A stretch of 64,000 bases of DNA from Pseudoxanthomonas sacheonensis (GTDB lineage: Bacteria; Pseudomonadota; Gammaproteobacteria; Xanthomonadales; Xanthomonadaceae). A program made the translations under genes and the position numbers. The DNA lies in contig NZ_PDWS01000002.1 of the NCBI RefSeq assembly GCF_010093305.1, positions 335,984 through 399,983 of the forward strand, in the 5' to 3' direction. Positions 60,985 through 64,000 of this stretch are shown piece after piece. The first letter of the stretch is position 1, and the number at the start of each line of letters is the position of its first letter. The notes under the pieces were generated by a model. The model had not been told where the DNA came from, ran no database searches, and was given only the letters and a program-made list of their open reading frames with translations.

Positions 60985-61425
60985 TTACTTGAACACAAGC
61001 TCGCGCAGCAATTCGCTGCCCAACAGGGTGCGCATCACAGTGCGCTTGCCGGAGGCTTCGTCGGCCTGCTTGTAGTTCATCTTGGTGACCTTGGCCATGA
61101 TCGGATCCATCTTCTCGTCGATACCGTCGAAGGCGGCCATGTTCGGGTAGGTGACGACCAGGTACAGGTCGGCTTCGTTCGGGTTGTGGGCCGTTGCGCT
61201 GTAGACGTGGTACTCGGTGATGAGTCCCGCTTGCTTGGACGCCTCCTGTACCTTCCGCCAGGTCCCGTTCAAATAGGCCATGTAGTTTTCGAACTGGCCA
61301 TCGACGATCTTGATGGCGTTGACGACGATGACGGGGCCATCGGCATAAGGCTTCTCTTGGGCGATGGCCGGCATGGCGGCGACGGCAAGCAACAGGCACA
61401 ACAGGCTGGCGTACAGACGATTCAT
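60985..61425 (-). CDS. Exported small alpha+beta barrel-like protein
   Basis: The 146-residue product has a signal peptide (1-22, AIAQ), then PVIVVNAIKIVDGQFENYMA, AGLITEYHVYSATAHNPNEA and LYLVVTYPNMAAFDGID, the pattern of dimeric alpha+beta barrel proteins (NIPSNAP/EthD-like). GGGAGC precedes the ATG. Function unknown. Confidence 0.75.
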   Translation of the reverse strand: MNRLYASLLCLLLAVAAMPAIAQEKPYADGPVIVVNAIKIVDGQFENYMAYLNGTWRKVQEASKQAGLITEYHVYSATAHNPNEADLYLVVTYPNMAAFDGIDEKMDPIMAKVTKMNYKQADEASGKRTVMRTLLGSELLRELVFK

Positions 61426-61548
61426 GGAAAGCTCCCGGTGAACGGGCCACGCGGACACCCGCATGGCGTGACCCGTCGCCCCTGTCCGGCTGGTCGCACG
61501 TAGCCCAACGCGGTGTGGCGACGGCAGCGGCCAACAAGCCGTAACCGA

Positions 61549-61570
61549 CCGGCATTCGCCGGGATGACGA
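61549..61570. repeat. Single CGCCGGGATGACGACC-type element
   Basis: A half-copy of the palindromic element seen at 57485 and 63091, next to the stop of the Mrr-like gene. Confidence 0.6.
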
Positions 61571-61576
61571 CCTTAA

Positions 61577-62389
61577 TTAGCCGGGCTCGACTGCGCCCGC
61601 CTCGGTTTCCTGCTTTTCGTTCTCTTCCAGGATGCGCATCGATTCTGCGTTCTTGCGCTCCCACTCTTCCTTTTCAGCACCGGTCATGCCCGGTTCCACA
61701 CGCGGTGGAATCTCGACCTTGGCTTCCGGCGCAGGCGCTTGAGGCCTGGTGTACGGCACAGGAGTTCTCTGGACACGCACGCTTCCTCCCTGGGGGAGCT
61801 GCACTTGGAAGGTGTGGTGCATGGGCCAGGTGGCAAGTCTGAACAAGCCATAGCAAACCACGACGGCAAACACTAAAGCTCCGAATAACAGGGCGGAGCG
61901 CTCACCGACCGATCTTTCCCTTCGTTTTCGGCGATAAGACGATGCAGCAATAGGCAGGGGTGGCACGAGTGACGTCAAAGCATCAAGTTGTGGACCGAGC
62001 ATGGCGCGCAGGGAGTCGCCATCGACGAGTTGGACGTGGCCTTGGCGGGTGGCGGCTTCGTGGGCGGCCTGGGTGAATTCGCCGCTGGTGATGACGATGG
62101 CGCCGGTGGCGTTTTCGTTGGTCTTGAGGCCGAGCAGTTCGTTCACGGCGTTGTGAGGAACCTGCTTGGCGTTCCAGTGTTTGCATTGGACCAGGACGTA
62201 TTCGTTGTCCTTGCGCAGTTTCAGGTCGATGCCGCCATCGAAACGGGTACGACCGCCGCCGGTGCCCACATGGTCGACGCTCCAGCCCTGCCCCCGGTAG
62301 TAATCGGCCAGCATCGTCTCCAGCTGGTCCCACCCCACCCGCGCCAATGCGTCGTCGCGGCGGTTGCGTACGTTCTTCAGTCCGGTCAT
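61577..62389 (-). CDS. Membrane-anchored Mrr-like restriction-endonuclease domain protein
   Basis: The 270-residue product has a PD-(D/E)XK Mrr_cat domain (about 20-135): GGIDL with Asp55, VQCKHW with Gln68-x-Lys70, and AIVITSGEFTQAAHEAA. One membrane helix (about 165-186) follows, and a charged Pro/Glu tail of about 80 residues. The nuclease domain precedes the membrane segment, so it should be cytosolic. Mrr-type enzymes cut modified or foreign DNA. The start at 62389 has GGGGAC upstream. Confidence 0.86.
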   Translation of the reverse strand: MTGLKNVRNRRDDALARVGWDQLETMLADYYRGQGWSVDHVGTGGGRTRFDGGIDLKLRKDNEYVLVQCKHWNAKQVPHNAVNELLGLKTNENATGAIVITSGEFTQAAHEAATRQGHVQLVDGDSLRAMLGPQLDALTSLVPPLPIAASSYRRKRRERSVGERSALLFGALVFAVVVCYGLFRLATWPMHHTFQVQLPQGGSVRVQRTPVPYTRPQAPAPEAKVEIPPRVEPGMTGAEKEEWERKNAESMRILEENEKQETEAGAVEPG

Positions 62390-62434
62390 TCCGTCCCCAC
62401 GGAAGGCGATGGGCATTGCTGCCCGTGGTTCATC

Positions 62435-62881
62435 CTACTGGGTCTGGGCGGGCTTCTGGTAGTTGGAGATCTTGCTGGCGACTTGGGGATGGTCGCGGTA
62501 GTAGGCGGCGTTGTCGGCGAGTGCGTGCCAGCGTTGGTGGTCGGTGAGGAGGCGGGTCAGGTGGCGGAGGGTGCCGGTCAGGGTGATGTGGGAAAGCGTG
62601 GGTGGGTCGGTGGCCAGGCTGGCGTGCAGGAGTTCCAGCAGGCAGTGGATGCGGTCCAGGCAGTCGTCGGATTCGAGTTGTGCGGCGGCGCTGATGCGGT
62701 CGAGGGTATGGGGGTCGCAGGCGGCGATGCCGGAATCGGCCAGTGCGCAGGCGCTGCCGCCCTGGAGCAGGTTCAGCAGGGTTTCCAGCGGGGTTGGGCC
62801 TTCGGCCAGCCCGGGCGGGATGTCTGCGAAGGTGAGTCCGGCGGGTTTGTCGAATGCTTGGCGCAATTCGGGGTTTGTCAT
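62435..62881 (-). CDS. Hypothetical protein (148 aa)
   Basis: A 148-residue acidic, helical protein starting MTNPELRQAFDKPAGLTFAD with EGPTPLETLLNLLQGGSACA and a C-terminal run NAAYYRDHPQVASKISNYQK. AAGGAAG precedes the ATG. It lies 45 bp upstream of the Mrr-like gene on the same strand, so the two may form a unit. No family recognised. Confidence 0.62.
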   Translation of the reverse strand: MTNPELRQAFDKPAGLTFADIPPGLAEGPTPLETLLNLLQGGSACALADSGIAACDPHTLDRISAAAQLESDDCLDRIHCLLELLHASLATDPPTLSHITLTGTLRHLTRLLTDHQRWHALADNAAYYRDHPQVASKISNYQKPAQTQ

Positions 62882-63016
62882 GGCGACGGCTTCCTTGGTC
62901 TGTGATGCGCGCGGGGTGCTTGCTGTATGGCTGATCCATACAAGGTCCATCCATAGATACCCGACGCTGGGCGAGTCGGATACTACGAATTACGTAACCC
63001 TATCCGCGCTTTCCGG

Positions 63017-63035
63017 ATATCTGAAAAACAGATAT
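63017..63035. promoter_or_regulatory. Perfect inverted repeat ATATCTG-AAAAA-CAGATAT
   Basis: Seven-base arms around five A, about 136 bp upstream of the 148-aa gene. It could be a repressor site; there is no adjacent regulator gene to tie it to. Confidence 0.35.
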
Positions 63036-63090
63036 GAATTGGATGTCTACAGACCGAATTCTTCGGCGGGGTGTGTGTTCCACCAACAGG

Positions 63091-63166
63091 TCGTCATCCC
63101 GGCGAACGCCGGGATCCAGCTATGCGTGCACGGACGGTTGGATCTCGGCATTCGCCGGGATGACGG
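63091..63166. repeat. Inverted pair of CCGGGATGACG elements
   Basis: TCGTCATCCCGGCGAACGCC faces GGCATTCGCCGGGATGACG across about 35 bp. Same family as 57485. Confidence 0.85.
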
Positions 63167-63220
63167 TCTGATAGTTGGGCTGTTGCTTCGATGATATTGA
63201 CTATCTCGTCGCCTCGAGGC

Positions 63221-63251
63221 GATGGGTGTCGCTTCGCTCGACCCATCCTAC
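63221..63251 (-). repeat. GTAGGATGGGT REP-like element
   Basis: On the minus strand: GTAG, then GATGGGT, a GAGCGAAGC core and ACCCATC. This is a common bacterial palindrome and marks the edge of the AT-richer tail. Confidence 0.7.
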
Positions 63252-63256
63252 GGTCC

Positions 63257-63556
63257 TTACCAACCCCTCGGCACTCGATCTGGCCATCGCTCCGCAACAG
63301 GGGAGTTGGCAACAACTTGCTCAATTACCTTTCCTACGTCGCCTGACAGACGTTCAGGTGAATACAGAATCGTATATGGTCGGCCAGTGACAGCAATCAT
63401 GCTACCTCCTGTCAAAATTCCGAACGCAGCCAGGGGACCAGCCTCCCTAGCTCCGGCCATCAACTGAATATCGACAGTTTTTGACTCCAAACAATATCCT
63501 GCACTTATAAAAGGACACCCATCTGCAGAGTCAAAATCCAAGCTTGTATCGAACAA
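63257..63556 (-). CDS. Doubtful ORF in AT-rich tail
   Basis: A 99-residue frame opens at a TTG: TSLDFDSADGCPFISAGYCL and on to WPDRVPRGW. The frame stays open about 110 bp further upstream, so the start may be lost or the gene frameshifted. Codon use is AT-richer than the rest of the window. No family recognised. It may be a degraded accessory gene. Confidence 0.32.
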   Translation of the reverse strand: MFDTSLDFDSADGCPFISAGYCLESKTVDIQLMAGAREAGPLAAFGILTGGSMIAVTGRPYTILYSPERLSGDVGKVIEQVVANSPVAERWPDRVPRGW

Positions 63557-63638
63557 GTCTAAACGCGTAGCTGGGAACCAATGAACGGACTCAACCGCGA
63601 ACCCAGGAGGAACTAACCTCCCAACAAGGCTAGTTGCC

Positions 63639-63800
63639 TTACGATCGGACCACCCGCCGCCGCTCTACAGAACACTCCCAGCTCACCAGCACACCCTCAA
63701 CCATCCAAACCTGCCATTGCAGATCGACAGGCACATCCCACACCCGATACAACGCCCCTGTCGCGCATCGAGGCATGACAATACTTGAATTCATAGTCAT
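63639..63800 (-). CDS. Doubtful small ORF in AT-rich tail
   Basis: ATG at 63800 opens 53 residues: MTMNSSIVMPRCATGALYRV, DVPVDLQWQVWMVEGVLVSW, ECSVERRRVVRS. The alternation of hydrophobic residues (DLQWQVWMV) looks protein-like, but there is no clear ribosome site. It overlaps the open upstream part of the frame at 63257 in another register. Confidence 0.3.
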   Translation of the reverse strand: MTMNSSIVMPRCATGALYRVWDVPVDLQWQVWMVEGVLVSWECSVERRRVVRS

Positions 63801-63909
63801 AAAGACGGATTCGCGACGCCCTAGCGCGCTGTCGTAGGTGTAAATAATTCACATAGCGCAACGCAGCATTGGTGCTGGCATCGATGCGCTGCCCAGAGGT
63901 TCTGACTGA

Positions 63910-64000
63910 TTAAGGGTCGTCGGTGCGCAACGCCGCACGCTCCGTCGCAGTCAACACTTCAATCCCCCGAATCGGCTGCCCCTCCCCATCAAAAAACAAC
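63910..64000 (-). CDS. C-terminal end of a gene running off the window
   Basis: The minus strand reads LFFDGEGQPIRGIEVLTATE then RAALRTDDP and a TAA stop at 63910-63912. Well-formed codons up to the window edge suggest the tail of a real protein. Family not recognised. Confidence 0.5.
   Translation of the reverse strand, partial: LFFDGEGQPIRGIEVLTATERAALRTDDP

Larger units (their letters stand above)
62882..63256. other. Region upstream of the 148-aa gene with repeats
   Basis: It holds an exact palindrome (63017-63035), a CCGGGATGACG pair (63091-63166) and a GTAG-type element (63221-63251). No gene is supported. Confidence 0.55.

Noticed and set aside
60950..60985. Terminator after the small exported protein gene
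   Set aside because: GGCGGAACCCGC pairs with GCGGATTCCGCC, but no T-run follows; only a palindrome can be claimed.
62511..63194. 227-aa plus-strand frame
   Set aside because: Antisense of the 148-aa gene, ending in a translated CCGGGATGACG repeat.
1..64000. CRISPR array, phage, insertion sequence or tRNA genes
   Set aside because: No regularly spaced direct repeats, transposase, integrase or cloverleaf sequence was recognised. The repeats seen are dispersed palindromes.

Overview
The window reads as a chromosomal segment of a high-GC gammaproteobacterium of the Xanthomonadales (Lysobacteraceae/Xanthomonadaceae). The evidence is the gene content (histone H1-like Lys/Ala protein, ArsR-SRPBCC cassette, SelO, YaeQ, DbpA, many small lineage-type proteins) and the many intergenic palindromes that start with GTAG, the head of the REP elements known from Stenotrophomonas and relatives. 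The genus cannot be fixed from sequence alone. I saw no rRNA, tRNA, CRISPR array, insertion sequence, transposase or integrase.

Layout. 0-5 kb: truncated glpQ, cfa, a RsiV-like lipoprotein, a small GNAT, a 71-aa orphan gene behind a sigma-54-type promoter, and a histone H1-like tail protein. 5-10.7 kb: rhomboid protease and POT peptide transporter (coupled), secreted M14 peptidase and EEP-family hydrolase, then a membrane-tethered barnase-like RNase with its barstar inhibitor. 10.7-17 kb: DbpA helicase, SelO, a cold-shock protein, an RluA-type pseudouridine synthase, YaeQ and an HI0933-type flavoprotein. 17-24 kb: LLM monooxygenase, GST, TrhO, the ArsR-SRPBCC-SRPBCC operon, FKBP, and a second HI0933-type flavoprotein. 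24-33 kb: RIO-type kinase, RluF-like synthase, RidA, a phospholipase-D-like protein, several small metalloproteins, CsaA and a JmjC-like cupin. 33.5-39 kb: three exported proteins, namely a Calx-beta protein, a Gln/Arg-rich repeat protein and a PHB-depolymerase-like esterase. 39-47 kb: DUF6445, DksA-like zinc finger, transglutaminase-TPR, ThpR, an AraC regulator, and a GAF-GAF-GGDEF-EAL protein facing a Crp/Fnr regulator. 48-56 kb: fatty acyl-CoA ligase, two Tat-exported enzymes, an M14 peptidase, and a MarR-GNAT fusion. 57.7-63 kb: SPFH/flotillin protein, a TrmY-like SPOUT methyltransferase, a ricin-lectin remnant and a membrane-anchored Mrr-like nuclease. 63.2-64 kb: an AT-richer tail with poorly coding short ORFs, probably accessory DNA.

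How it works together. Most genes are single or in two-gene units. RNA modification and RNA handling are heavily represented (DbpA, two pseudouridine synthases, TrhO, CsaA, ThpR, TrmY-like, cold-shock protein, a secreted-type RNase with inhibitor). Two regulators (ArsR at 20.07 kb, MarR-GNAT at 56.3 kb) share one promoter design: good -35 and -10 boxes placed so that transcription should begin at or next to the ATG, with a palindromic operator over the -10/start region, which implies leaderless, autorepressed mRNAs.

The most unusual signals are GTAG-REP elements whose head supplies the TAG stop codon of three different genes, a 76-bp perfect palindrome, the sigma-54 orphan gene, and the archaeal-type TrmY homologue. 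No single large undescribed defence or biosynthetic system is evident. All functional calls are from reading the sequence; no searches were run.
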